Positions 18,100-25,802 of a DNA stretch of 64,000 bases are shown here, piece by piece. The position numbers and the translations under genes are program-made. Position 1 is the first letter of the stretch. Each line of letters opens with the position of its first letter. Origin of the DNA: Microbacterium sp. SY138 (GTDB lineage Bacteria; Actinomycetota; Actinomycetes; Actinomycetales; Microbacteriaceae); NCBI RefSeq assembly GCF_039729145.1, contig NZ_CP155793.1:3782001-3846000 (forward strand). The letters are read 5' to 3'. The notes beneath the pieces were generated by a model. The model saw nothing but the letters and a program-made list of their open reading frames with translations, made no database searches and was not told the origin of the DNA.

Positions 18100-18543
18100 T
18101 CACGAACGCCGTCGCCCCAGGGCCCAGAGCCCTCGCACGATTCCCACCGCGACGGCGCCGATGATCCCGCCGATCGTGTTCCACACGATGTCCTGCACGT
18201 CAGGGACACGCCCAGGGATCGCGGCCTGGACACTCTCGATCGCGAACGACGCACAGAAGACGAGCACGGGCGCGAGCATCCAGAGCCGCCGGCTGAGCGC
18301 AAGCGCCACCGCGGCTCCGAGAGGGACGAAGAGCAGTGCGTTGAGGGTGCTCTCCACCTCGATGAAGGTCATCGGCTCGACCAGAGGCGCCGCGAAGACA
18401 TGGGCGAGGTCCATGAAGAGCGCACGAGCAGGGCTCGCGAACCGGCGCGGCGTCAGCGTGACGGCGACGACCGCCAGAGCCGCGAGGCCCGCGACGAGGA
18501 ACCGCGGGCCGGACGACGGGCGAGAGTGAGCGGAGTGAGCCAT
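18100..18543 (-). CDS. VanZ-like family membrane protein
   Basis: The 147-residue protein has four helices. NALLFVPLGAAVAL, ESVQAAIPGRVPDVQDIVWN and TIGGIIGAVAV form the VanZ-like signature (conserved acidic residue, then the Asp-rich loop and NTxGG). VanZ relatives have modest effects on glycopeptide resistance, but most homologues are uncharacterised. The gene faces the DUF2165 gene across 21 bases. Confidence 0.82.
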   Translation of the reverse strand: MAHSAHSRPSSGPRFLVAGLAALAVVAVTLTPRRFASPARALFMDLAHVFAAPLVEPMTFIEVESTLNALLFVPLGAAVALALSRRLWMLAPVLVFCASFAIESVQAAIPGRVPDVQDIVWNTIGGIIGAVAVGIVRGLWALGRRRS

Positions 18544-18606
18544 ACGCCCACCTCACCGCATCCGATGTTGCGTGAGCGTATGCGTTTCGGTCGGTAGCAT
18601 TCGGGG

Positions 18607-19035
18607 GTGGAGAGCGAACCGCGATGGAATCTGACCGTCGGGCTCTGGCTCATCTACACGCTGGTCCCCTCCGGATTCGGCGACGGCGTGGTGGGTCGGG
18701 GCTGATACCTGACCGGGGCGCTGCACCGTGACTTCCGGGAAGGGCGGGCCGAAGGGTACGACTGGAAGATCGAACCCGACGGCTCCTGGAGCATCGCAGA
18801 GCGCCTCGTCGTCTTCGCGATGAGCGAGAACGGCGACTACCTCGCCTGGGACACCGGTGCCCGAGACGACGACGGCGAACTGCCGATCTTCCACACGTCT
18901 CGCTTCAACTCACTGACGCGCATAGGTGACGACCTCTATGAAGCGATCGAATGGCTTCGTCGAGGCGACCGCGAACCGGATCCCATCGACTTCACTCCCC
19001 TCGCTCCCACCCGCTGTGAGCGACGGAGCCGACGC
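18607..19035 (+). pseudogene. Decayed gene, possibly SMI1/KNR4-like
   Basis: A frame opening with GTG at 18607 (VESEPRWNLTVGLWLIYTLV) meets TGA at 18703-18705, then continues in the same frame as YLTGALHRDFREG, DWKIEPDGSW and ERLVVFAMSENGDYLAWDTG, ending in an FNSLTRIGDDLYEAIEWL segment. The second half resembles the end of SMI1/KNR4 proteins, weakly. No stop occurs at the natural end: the frame runs on through dnaB on the opposite strand. The in-frame TGA and lost terminator suggest decay. A shorter start at ATG 18820 is possible but would lack most of the domain. Confidence 0.5.
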
Positions 19036-20409
19036 TCAGTTGAAGTCGCCGCCGGGGGCCATGTCCATGAAGCGCGAGTAGTGCCCCTGGAACGCGACGG
19101 TGATCGTGGCGGTCGGACCGTTACGGTGCTTGGCCACGATCAGGTCGGCTTCGCCCGGACGCACGTCTTTGTCGTACACCGAGTCGCGGTGCAGCAGGAT
19201 GACCATGTCGGCGTCCTGCTCGATCGAGCCCGACTCTCGCAGGTCGCTGATCGCGGGCTTCTTGTCGGTGCGCTGCTCGGGACCACGGTTCAGTTGCGAG
19301 AGGGCGATGACCGGAACCTGCAACTCCTTGGCGATGAGCTTGAGGCTTCGGGAGAACTCCGAGACCTCCTGCTGACGCGACTCGACGCGCTTGCCCGAGG
19401 TCATCAGCTGCAGGTAGTCGATGATGACCATGCGCAGTCCTTCGCGCTGCTTCAGTCGACGGCACTTCGCGCGGATCTCGACGAGCGTCATGTTCGGGCT
19501 GTCGTCGATGTAGAGCGGGGCGTCGTTGATGCGCCCTCGGGTCGCGGCGACGGTGGTCCAGTCGCGCGGGTCGAGGTTTCCCTTTCGCATGTTCTGCAGC
19601 GGGATCGCACCCTCGGCGCTGAGCAAACGCATGGCGATCTCGCTCTTGCCCATCTCGAGGGAGAAGAAGACGGAGGGGAGGTTGTGGCCGATGGATGCGG
19701 CGCGCGCGAAGTCGAGCGCGAGCGTGGACTTACCCATGGCGGGTCGAGCGGCGACGACGATCATCTGCCCGCCGTGGAGGCCGTTCGTCAGTTCGTCGAG
19801 CTCTTTGAAGCCGGTCGGCACTCCGGTCATCGATCCGTCGCGGCCGCTGGCGGCCTCGATCTCCTCGAGCGCGGCGTCGACGGCGATCTGCAGCGGGACG
19901 TAGTCCTCGGCGGTCTCGGATCCGGTGATCGAGTAGATCTCGGCCTGCGCGTTGTTGACGATGTCGGTCGCATCGCCCTCACCGGCGTACCCGAGCTGCA
20001 CGATGCGCGTGCCCGCATCGACGAGCCGGCGCAGGATCGCGCGCTCGGAGACGATGCCCGCGTAGTAGCCGGCGTTGGCCGCCGTGGGGACGATCGACGT
20101 CAGCGTGTGCAGGTAGTCGGCACCGCCGGCGCGGCCGAGCTCGCCTGTCTTGATGAGCTCGTCTGTGACGGCGACGACATCGGTGGGCTCACCGTGCGAG
20201 TACAGCGAGAGGATGGCCTCGAAGATGAGCTCGTGCTTCGGGATGTAGAAGTCGGCACCCTTGAGCGTCTCGATCACATCGGCGACCGCATCCTTCGACA
20301 GGAGCATTCCGCCCAGCGCACTCTGCTCGGCGAGAAGGTCGTGGGGAGGCGTGCGCTCCGGCGCGCGCTTCGCGCCCATGCGCTCCTCTGAGATGTCAGC
20401 GATCGACAC
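19036..20409 (-). CDS. dnaB: Replicative DNA helicase DnaB
   Basis: The 457-residue hexameric helicase unwinds DNA at the replication fork. The N-terminal primase-interacting domain (about 20-120, PPHDLLAEQSALGGMLLSKD) is followed by a RecA-like domain with Walker A ARPAMGKSTLA near residues 221-231, Walker B in MVIIDYLQLM, the QLNRGPEQR loop and the arginine-finger region. No intein is present. The upstream 530 bases hold DnaA boxes. In many actinobacteria dnaB lies within tens of kilobases of oriC, so this may be an origin-proximal region. Confidence 0.97.
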   Translation of the reverse strand: MSIADISEERMGAKRAPERTPPHDLLAEQSALGGMLLSKDAVADVIETLKGADFYIPKHELIFEAILSLYSHGEPTDVVAVTDELIKTGELGRAGGADYLHTLTSIVPTAANAGYYAGIVSERAILRRLVDAGTRIVQLGYAGEGDATDIVNNAQAEIYSITGSETAEDYVPLQIAVDAALEEIEAASGRDGSMTGVPTGFKELDELTNGLHGGQMIVVAARPAMGKSTLALDFARAASIGHNLPSVFFSLEMGKSEIAMRLLSAEGAIPLQNMRKGNLDPRDWTTVAATRGRINDAPLYIDDSPNMTLVEIRAKCRRLKQREGLRMVIIDYLQLMTSGKRVESRQQEVSEFSRSLKLIAKELQVPVIALSQLNRGPEQRTDKKPAISDLRESGSIEQDADMVILLHRDSVYDKDVRPGEADLIVAKHRNGPTATITVAFQGHYSRFMDMAPGGDFN

Positions 20410-20940
20410 AGTCTTCCCTTCGATGCGACGTTTCCGATGCGATGTTCTGATGAGACGCTTCGACGGCGGGGCCCGTGCGGCCTTCGGCCCTCACACCGCT
20501 CTGAACAGCAAAACAGCTGCCTCCGACATTCGGTCGCTCGCCCACGCTACGAGCGACTGTTTCCACATGCAAGACGGCCTGTGGATAACTCTGTGGAGAG
20601 CGTGCGAACAAACTCGGAGTGTCTGTGCACAACGGGTGTGGATAACCCCGTGGAGGACCGGGATACGAAACTTTTTTATTCCACTTGAACTGGCGTTTAT
20701 TGTTTCCCCAGCCTGTGGATGGAAATCAGTTTAAATCGGGCATTGAAGGTTGCCCTCCGCGGGGATGGGATGTGTAGAACTTGGGGAAAGTCAAGCCGAG
20801 ATTTCTCCGGGCGCGTCACACCCGGACATCCCCGGAAACGCGCGGAGAACCCTCTAGACACGACGTCCGTGCGCGAGTATCGTCAGCCCCAATCGACGCA
20901 ACGGCGTCGACGTACGTTGCCTTCGGAGGGGGAGGTCGAC
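20410..20940. promoter_or_regulatory. dnaB upstream region with a DnaA-box cluster
   Basis: No gene is supported here. Two perfect 9-base DnaA boxes (TGTGGATAA, the complement of TTATCCACA) lie at 20580-20588 and 20637-20645. Sites differing at two positions lie at 20592 (TGTGGAGAG), 20624 (TGTGCACAA) and 20714 (TGTGGATGG), all in the same orientation. AT-rich stretches unusual for this genome follow at about 20668-20705 and 20724-20738. This may be a DnaA-controlled dnaB promoter, a DnaA-titration site or an origin-like element. Confidence 0.65.
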
Positions 20941-21930
20941 GTGGACGTTCGGGCCACCCGACGCGGCATACCTGCCGCCGTCTTCTGGGGTGGCATCGGC
21001 GTGCTCGCCTGGGCGACGCTCACGGTTCTCCTCGCGGGCGGATCCGCGCACGCGGACGAACAGGACGGCCCGCTCGACGGACTCACCTCGCTCGTCAGCG
21101 ACACGGTGTCGGCCGTCACGGCCCCCGTGACCCCGGTCGTCACGCAGGTGGTCGCCCCCGTGGTGACACAGGTGGTCGCGCCCGTGCAGCAGGCCGTCCC
21201 CGCCGTGGTCGCCACCGTGACCGAGCCGATCGTGAATGCTCCGGTCGTCGGTCCGGCGGTCACACCCGTCGTGAACACCGTGACCGAGACCGCGACCGCG
21301 GTCGTCACCCCTGTCACCGATGCCCTGACCGACGCACCGGTCTCTCAGATCACCGATCCGATTCTCGACGCGGTCTCCCGCATCCCCGTGGTCGGCGGAC
21401 TCGTCTCCGACCTCGGTCTGATCTCCGCGGTGGGTGACGTCGTCGGCGTCGTCGATGACACCACTGCTCTTCTCGGGAACGTCACGAACGAGACGGTTCC
21501 GCCCGTGCTCGAAGCGCTCAACCCGTCGACGACGACGCCTGGATCCGGCGAAGGTCCCGCGAACGTCGCCGAGGCCCCGGTCCCCCCGACGGCCGCCCCC
21601 GCGACGGAGAGCTCCGCAGCGACGCCGGCGGTCTCGTCGACAGCTGTGCCGTCGACCGTGTCCCCGCCGTCTGGCGCGCTCACCACCGCGATCGGCGCCA
21701 CCACCGACGACGCCACTTCTGTGCCCACTGCTCCCCCGTCGGGGAGCCCGCCAGGCACCACAGTCCCCGCGTCCTCCTCCGCCGGTTCCGGCGGCGGGAG
21801 CGGCGCATCCCCCGCGCGCCTCAGCGACGCGAACTCTTCTCCGCTCCGTGCTGGCGAGCGGACATCCGGCGCCTCCGACGACGAGCTTCCCTCGTCGACG
21901 GTCGCCGACACCGACGTCTCTCCTGACTGA
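20941..21930 (+). CDS. Secreted Val/Pro/Thr-rich protein of unknown function
   Basis: The 329-residue protein starts at GTG 20941 after GGAGGGGGAGG. The signal peptide has a basic start (VDVRATRRG), a hydrophobic core and a cleavage site near GGSAHA-DEQ. A Val-rich region follows with the near-repeat TPVVTQVVAPVVTQVVAPV and later VTETATAVVTPVTDA, then GGLVSDLGLISAVGDVVG. The last 130 residues are low-complexity Ser/Pro/Thr/Ala. No membrane anchor or sorting signal is visible. It precedes the chaplin-like gene by about 100 bases and may be a partner surface protein. Function is unknown. Confidence 0.7.
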   Translation: MDVRATRRGIPAAVFWGGIGVLAWATLTVLLAGGSAHADEQDGPLDGLTSLVSDTVSAVTAPVTPVVTQVVAPVVTQVVAPVQQAVPAVVATVTEPIVNAPVVGPAVTPVVNTVTETATAVVTPVTDALTDAPVSQITDPILDAVSRIPVVGGLVSDLGLISAVGDVVGVVDDTTALLGNVTNETVPPVLEALNPSTTTPGSGEGPANVAEAPVPPTAAPATESSAATPAVSSTAVPSTVSPPSGALTTAIGATTDDATSVPTAPPSGSPPGTTVPASSSAGSGGGSGASPARLSDANSSPLRAGERTSGASDDELPSSTVADTDVSPD

Positions 21931-22031
21931 CGGATCGTCACGTCGTTCCCCCGGGAACGACAGATGCCGTGCTGCGCGCGCATGTGATCGCGCGCACCCA
22001 TCAGACGATCCATCCAGTCAGGAGAACGATC

Positions 22032-23531
22032 ATGCGTACTTTCATCAAGCGGGCCCTCTGGGGCACGCTCATCGCCGGGGGCATCACGCTCCTCGGCGCG
22101 ACGGCCGCGAACGCGGCTGAGACGACCGGAGACGACGGACTGCTCTCCGGCACACAGGTGGAGACAGCGATCACCGCACCGATCTCGGTCGTGAACAACG
22201 CGATCTCGGTGCTGAGCGACGCCGTGTCCACCGCGCCTGCCCCGGCTCCGGCGCCCGCGCCTGCCCCGGCACCCGCACCCGCACCCGCACCCGCACAGAC
22301 GAGCGGCGACTCGGGCACGGCATCCGGCACTCAGGCCGCGGTGACCGTGAACCTTCCCGTCACCGTGTCGAACAACGCGGTGAGCGTGCTCGACACATCG
22401 ACGACCAGCGCCCCGGCTGCCACTTCCCCGAGCCCGGCTCCCCAGGCCGAAGCGCCTCTCGTGACCACGAACGGTCTGGACGGTGTGCTCTCGGGCACGC
22501 AGGCGCTGCTCGCGGTCAACGCACCGGTCACCGTCACGGGCAACGCCGTGTCGCTGGTCGGCGACACCGAGAGCACCACTCCGAACGCGCAGGGGGCCGC
22601 GGCACCGGCCTCCTCCGCTCCCGTGGGTGCGACCACATCCGGTGACGACGGCATCGGCAGCGGCACACAGGTCATCGCGCCCATCACGGCACCGGTGACG
22701 GTGTCGGGGAACGCGATCTCGTTGCTCGGTGACACGAGCTCCACGGGAACCGGCACCGCCGGCTCGACCGCTCCCCCCGCTCCCGCCACGTCGGCGGGAA
22801 CGTCGGGTGACGACGCGGTCCTCGGCGGCACGCAGGCGACGGCGCCCGTCACGGCACCGGTCACGGTGTCGGGGAACGCGATCTCCGTCCTCGACGACGC
22901 CACCGTCACCCGCACCGGCACCGGCACCGGTGGAAACACCACCGCACCGGCAGCCCCCGCCACCGGAGGCAACACCACCACCGGAACCGACAGCGTCCTC
23001 GGCGGCACCCAGATCACGGCACCCGTCACGGCCCCCATCGGCGTGACCGGCAACGCGATCTCCGTCCTCGACGACGCCACCGTCACCCGCACCGGCACCG
23101 GCAGCAGCACCGGAGGAACCGCCCCCACCACCGGAGGCAACACCACCACCGGAACCGACGGCATCCTCGGCGGCACCCAACTGGCGCTGCCGATCAGCCT
23201 TCCGATCACGCTGGGCGGAAACGCCATCTCCGTGATCGGCGAGGCGACGGTGACCGACCCCGGCACGGGAACCGACCCCGGCACCGATCCCGGTACCGAC
23301 CCCGGAACGGATCCCGGTACCGACCCCGGAACCAACCCGGGAACGACGCCCGGAACGACTCCGGTCTCGACGGCCGGAGCCGCCTTCGCCTCGGGCGCGG
23401 CGACGACCGGTCAGGCGTCAGGGCTCGCGATGACCGGCGCTCCGTCGCCGGTCGGACTGCTCGCAATCGCCGCCGTCCTGCTCCTCCTCGGAAGCGCCGG
23501 ACTCCTGCGACGTCGTCTCGTGACGGCGTAG
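22032..23531 (+). CDS. Chaplin-like repeat protein with LAxTG wall-sorting signal
   Basis: The 499-residue protein has a signal peptide ending near ATAANA-AET. Seven degenerate repeats of about 35-40 residues follow, each built as GxLGGTQ, APVTAPVTVSGNAISVL, then an acidic DDATV-like end. This recalls the GN-rich hydrophobic core of Streptomyces chaplins (DUF320) but without the two Cys. Linkers are (AP)n near residues 70-90 and Thr/Gly-rich stretches. Near the C-terminus come DPGT repeats, then LAMTGAPSP, a hydrophobic helix and RRRLVTA: a sorting signal of the LAxTG type used by class E sortases. It is probably an amphipathic wall-anchored protein. The ATG follows GGAGA. Confidence 0.78.
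   Translation: MRTFIKRALWGTLIAGGITLLGATAANAAETTGDDGLLSGTQVETAITAPISVVNNAISVLSDAVSTAPAPAPAPAPAPAPAPAPAPAQTSGDSGTASGTQAAVTVNLPVTVSNNAVSVLDTSTTSAPAATSPSPAPQAEAPLVTTNGLDGVLSGTQALLAVNAPVTVTGNAVSLVGDTESTTPNAQGAAAPASSAPVGATTSGDDGIGSGTQVIAPITAPVTVSGNAISLLGDTSSTGTGTAGSTAPPAPATSAGTSGDDAVLGGTQATAPVTAPVTVSGNAISVLDDATVTRTGTGTGGNTTAPAAPATGGNTTTGTDSVLGGTQITAPVTAPIGVTGNAISVLDDATVTRTGTGSSTGGTAPTTGGNTTTGTDGILGGTQLALPISLPITLGGNAISVIGEATVTDPGTGTDPGTDPGTDPGTDPGTDPGTNPGTTPGTTPVSTAGAAFASGAATTGQASGLAMTGAPSPVGLLAIAAVLLLLGSAGLLRRRLVTA
23260..23352 (+). repeat. Tandem repeat encoding DPGT units
   Basis: Inside the chaplin-like gene, 12-base units encode about eight copies of (D/N/T)PGT. Such runs expand and shrink readily by slippage, and here set the length of the wall-spanning stalk before the sorting signal. 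A dinucleotide-like CCGGCACCCGC run encoding Ala-Pro repeats lies at about 22236-22298. Confidence 0.75.
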
Positions 23532-23539
23532 TGAGGACG

Positions 23540-23583
23540 CCGGTGGTGCGGCCGTCCTCGGGGGAGGAGACCCGCACCGCCGG
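23540..23583. terminator. Hairpin after the chaplin-like gene
   Basis: CCGGTGGTGCGG (23540-23551) pairs with CCGCACCGCCGG (23572-23583) at 11 of 12 positions with a 20-base loop, 8 bases after the stop codon. There is no T-run. The place and stem strength suggest an intrinsic or pausing terminator. Confidence 0.5.
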
Positions 23584-23664
23584 TGCGCCGCTGCGTCCAC
23601 CCCACACGTCGACGGATTCGTAGCCCCCAGCTCACACCGTCGTTCGACGCCGGCGCAGAATGGG

Positions 23665-23701
23665 CGGATGCCCCGTGGAAACCCCACCCACGGGGCATCC
23701 G
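23665..23701. terminator. Perfect 14-bp hairpin between convergent genes
   Basis: CGGATGCCCCGTGG (23665-23678) and CCACGGGGCATCCG (23688-23701) pair perfectly around a 9-base loop, between the rightward chaplin-like gene and the leftward ligA-like gene. It probably terminates both strands and marks the left edge of the catabolic region. Confidence 0.7.
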
Positions 23702-23730
23702 TCGCGCCTGCGCACAGGCGTTCGACGAGG

Positions 23731-24078
23731 TCAGGGGATGTCGTCGACCTCGCCGTACGGGATGATCGCGGCGCGGTATCGCTCGACGAGTTCGCGCCAT
23801 CCGAAGCCCTCGGTGTACTCGTGCTCGTAGACGGCTTCGGTGAAGTGCCACAGCAGATACGGATGCGCGCCGAGACCGTAGAGCACGCCGTAGTCGCGGT
23901 TGACGAAGGCGGTGCGCTCCTCGGGGGTCAGCACCCGGTCGTCGGCGACCGCGTCGGGCCCCGCTCCCCCGGCGAGCCACCCGGCGACGAACCCCTCGGT
24001 GTCGGCGACGTAGGCGTTCACGTTCGCGGTGCTCATCTCGACAGCGCGGATGAACTTGTTCATCATGTACCGGCTCAC
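23731..24078 (-). CDS. LigA-like extradiol dioxygenase alpha subunit
   Basis: The 115-residue protein resembles the protocatechuate 4,5-dioxygenase alpha (LigA) family: small, helical, with YMMNKFIRAVEMS, RVLTPEERTAFVNRDYGVLY and LGAHPYLLWHFTEAV. In LigAB the alpha subunit covers the active site of the beta subunit. The GTG at 24078 overlaps the ligB-like stop as GTGA, so the two are translated together. It is the last gene of the five-gene leftward operon whose promoter lies near 28.05 kb. The substrate is not known. Confidence 0.85.
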   Translation of the reverse strand: MSRYMMNKFIRAVEMSTANVNAYVADTEGFVAGWLAGGAGPDAVADDRVLTPEERTAFVNRDYGVLYGLGAHPYLLWHFTEAVYEHEYTEGFGWRELVERYRAAIIPYGEVDDIP

Positions 24079-24917
24079 GATGCGGCCCTCCAGAGGAAGA
24101 ACGGACTGGAGGCGAAGCGCGAGGTCGTGGCCTCCGCGAGTTCGGCCGGGCGCCCCTGCATGGCGGCGAGCGCGGCGACGATGTTCACGTACTGATACGT
24201 GACGTTGCCGGCGGCCATGATGCGGTCGAACCGGCATCCGGCGATCGCCCCGTCGAGGTCGCCGTCACGCATCCACCCGACGGCCTCGGCGTCGAACTCC
24301 GGATCTGGCGAGCCGTTGAAGGTGCGCGGGCCACCCACGTCGGTTGCCATGTGCCCCGAGGTGAGCAGGCCCACTCTGGCGTCGCTGTCCCAGGACTCGA
24401 CCGCGGTGCGCAGGTGGTGTCCGAGAGCGGCGAAGCGGGCGGCGGTCGGCAGCGGAGGCAGGATCGAGTTCGCGTGGATCGGCACGATCGGCAGGTCGAG
24501 CTCCGGACGCACGTATTGCAGTGGCAGCACGAAGCTGTGGTCGAGCCGCCACTCGTGCGAGACCGAGAAGTCGATGGTCTCGGGCAGCACCTCGCGGCCG
24601 GTGATCTGCGTCGCGAGCTCCGGGTCGCCGGTCAGCTCGGCGTACTCCATGCCGAAGGTGCGCACCTCGTTCTCGTAGGTGCCGTGGTACGAGGCGGCTT
24701 TGCCGACGATGAAGGCAGGTGAGTTGTCGGAGAAGAACTGCCGCACGTGGTCGGTGCCGAGCACGATGAGAGTGTCGACCCCGGCATCCGAGATCGCCTC
24801 ACGGATGCGACGGAAGTTCGCCTCGACCGTCACGAGATCGTCGGGCATCGGCTCGCGCATCGCCCGCCACAGCAGCGGGTTGTGTGGGGTCGCTGCGGCC
24901 ATCACCAGTTCAGCCAC
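24075..24917 (-). CDS. LigB-like class III extradiol dioxygenase beta subunit
   Basis: The 280-residue protein belongs to the LigB/class III extradiol dioxygenase family. It has the ATPHNP motif with His12, His57 in GTDHVRQFF, and His189 in TSGHMATD, matching the two metal His and the catalytic His of LigB. The third metal ligand, a Glu in the family pattern AGN-x3-E-x2-N, appears as Gln242 in AGNVTYQYVN. This could change metal binding or chemistry, so ring-cleavage activity should not be assumed. It pairs with the LigA-like gene and lies beside an ACMSD-like amidohydrolase and a CoA-transferase. Confidence 0.85.
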   Translation of the reverse strand: MAELVMAAATPHNPLLWRAMREPMPDDLVTVEANFRRIREAISDAGVDTLIVLGTDHVRQFFSDNSPAFIVGKAASYHGTYENEVRTFGMEYAELTGDPELATQITGREVLPETIDFSVSHEWRLDHSFVLPLQYVRPELDLPIVPIHANSILPPLPTAARFAALGHHLRTAVESWDSDARVGLLTSGHMATDVGGPRTFNGSPDPEFDAEAVGWMRDGDLDGAIAGCRFDRIMAAGNVTYQYVNIVAALAAMQGRPAELAEATTSRFASSPFFLWRAAS

Positions 24918-24938
24918 GATCGGCTCCTTCCTTCGCGC

Positions 24939-25802
24939 TCACAGTCGGAACAGCGTGCGTGCGTTGTCGAGCAGGATCTTCCGACGCGATTCCTCCTTGA
25001 GCCCGAGCTCGTCGAACTCGGCCATCCAGCGGTCGGCGGTCATCACGGGCCAATCCGACCCGAAGAGCACCCGGTCGGAGATCAGCGAGTCGGCGTAGCG
25101 GACCACCTCGGGCGGCAGGTACTTCGGCGCCCACCCCGACAGGTCGAGGTACACGTTCGACTTGTGCCACACCATCGCCAGGTTCTCGAGGTGCCACGGC
25201 CATGCCGGGTGCGCGCTGATGATGTTCAGCTCGGGGAACTCTGCAGCCACGTCGTCGATGTACGGCACAGGGCGGGCGTTCTCGAGCCGATATCCGCCGC
25301 CACCGGGAGTACCCGCACCGGCGCCGGGGAACCCGGAGTGGAACATCACCACGAGCCCGAGTTCAGCGCAGGTCTCCCAGATCGGGAAGAAGCGACGGTC
25401 GTTGGCGAGGAACTTCTGCCGCGACGGGTTGAGCTCGCCGACGCCCTTGATGCCGTACTCGGCGTGCATCCGACGGATCTCGGCGACCGCGGCCTCGCCC
25501 TTCCACGGGTCGATGCCGGCGAAGGCGAGGAACACATCGGGGTGGTCCTGCTGCGCCTTGCCGAGGAGGTCGTTCGGTGCACCCTTGATTCCGCTCGTGG
25601 TCTCCGAGTCGGAGTTCACGATCACGGCCATCATCTTGCGGTCGCGGTACTGATCGGCCTGCTCGGCGAACGACACCACCGGCCGCTCGCGCCCGAAGTG
25701 CGCCGACATCTGGGAGTGCCGCTGGCCCATCGCCGCGATGAACTCCTCGGTCTGCGGGTGGGTGTGGACGTCGATCGCGACGAGGTCGTCGATACCGGGC
25801 AT
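24939..25802 (-). CDS. Amidohydrolase family protein (ACMSD-like, PF04909)
   Basis: This 287-residue TIM-barrel hydrolase or decarboxylase has IDVHTHPQT near residue 9 (metal HxH), VVMFHSGFPG and ISAHPAWPW in the middle (further metal His) and VLFGSDWPVM near the end (catalytic Asp). Such proteins include ACMS decarboxylase, gamma-resorcylate decarboxylase and 4-oxalomesaconate-type hydrolases, which act on aromatic acids or ring-cleavage products. In this operon a step after the LigAB-like dioxygenase is likely. The start overlaps the CoA-transferase stop by one base (TGATG). Confidence 0.87.
   Translation of the reverse strand: MPGIDDLVAIDVHTHPQTEEFIAAMGQRHSQMSAHFGRERPVVSFAEQADQYRDRKMMAVIVNSDSETTSGIKGAPNDLLGKAQQDHPDVFLAFAGIDPWKGEAAVAEIRRMHAEYGIKGVGELNPSRQKFLANDRRFFPIWETCAELGLVVMFHSGFPGAGAGTPGGGGYRLENARPVPYIDDVAAEFPELNIISAHPAWPWHLENLAMVWHKSNVYLDLSGWAPKYLPPEVVRYADSLISDRVLFGSDWPVMTADRWMAEFDELGLKEESRRKILLDNARTLFRL

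Noticed and set aside
16162..18705. Selenocysteine or stop readthrough at the TGA codons in the chrB-like and 18.6-kb genes
   Set aside because: No SECIS-like structure or selenoprotein family is involved, and a TAG lesion in a third gene argues for ordinary mutation or error.
18820..20391. Long rightward open frame of over 500 codons across dnaB
   Set aside because: It is antisense to a complete dnaB and reflects codon bias in GC-rich DNA. Only its first part may belong to the decayed gene at 18607.
20580..20722. Calling the dnaB upstream region the chromosomal origin oriC
   Set aside because: In actinobacteria oriC normally lies between dnaA and dnaN, which are not here, and the number of boxes is small. 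Kept only as a DnaA-box cluster.
21345..23180. Leftward Gly-rich frame of about 600 codons opposite the surface-protein genes
   Set aside because: It mirrors the Pro/Ala/Thr repeats of the real genes, has no recognisable domain, and crosses two genes with good signals and ribosome sites.
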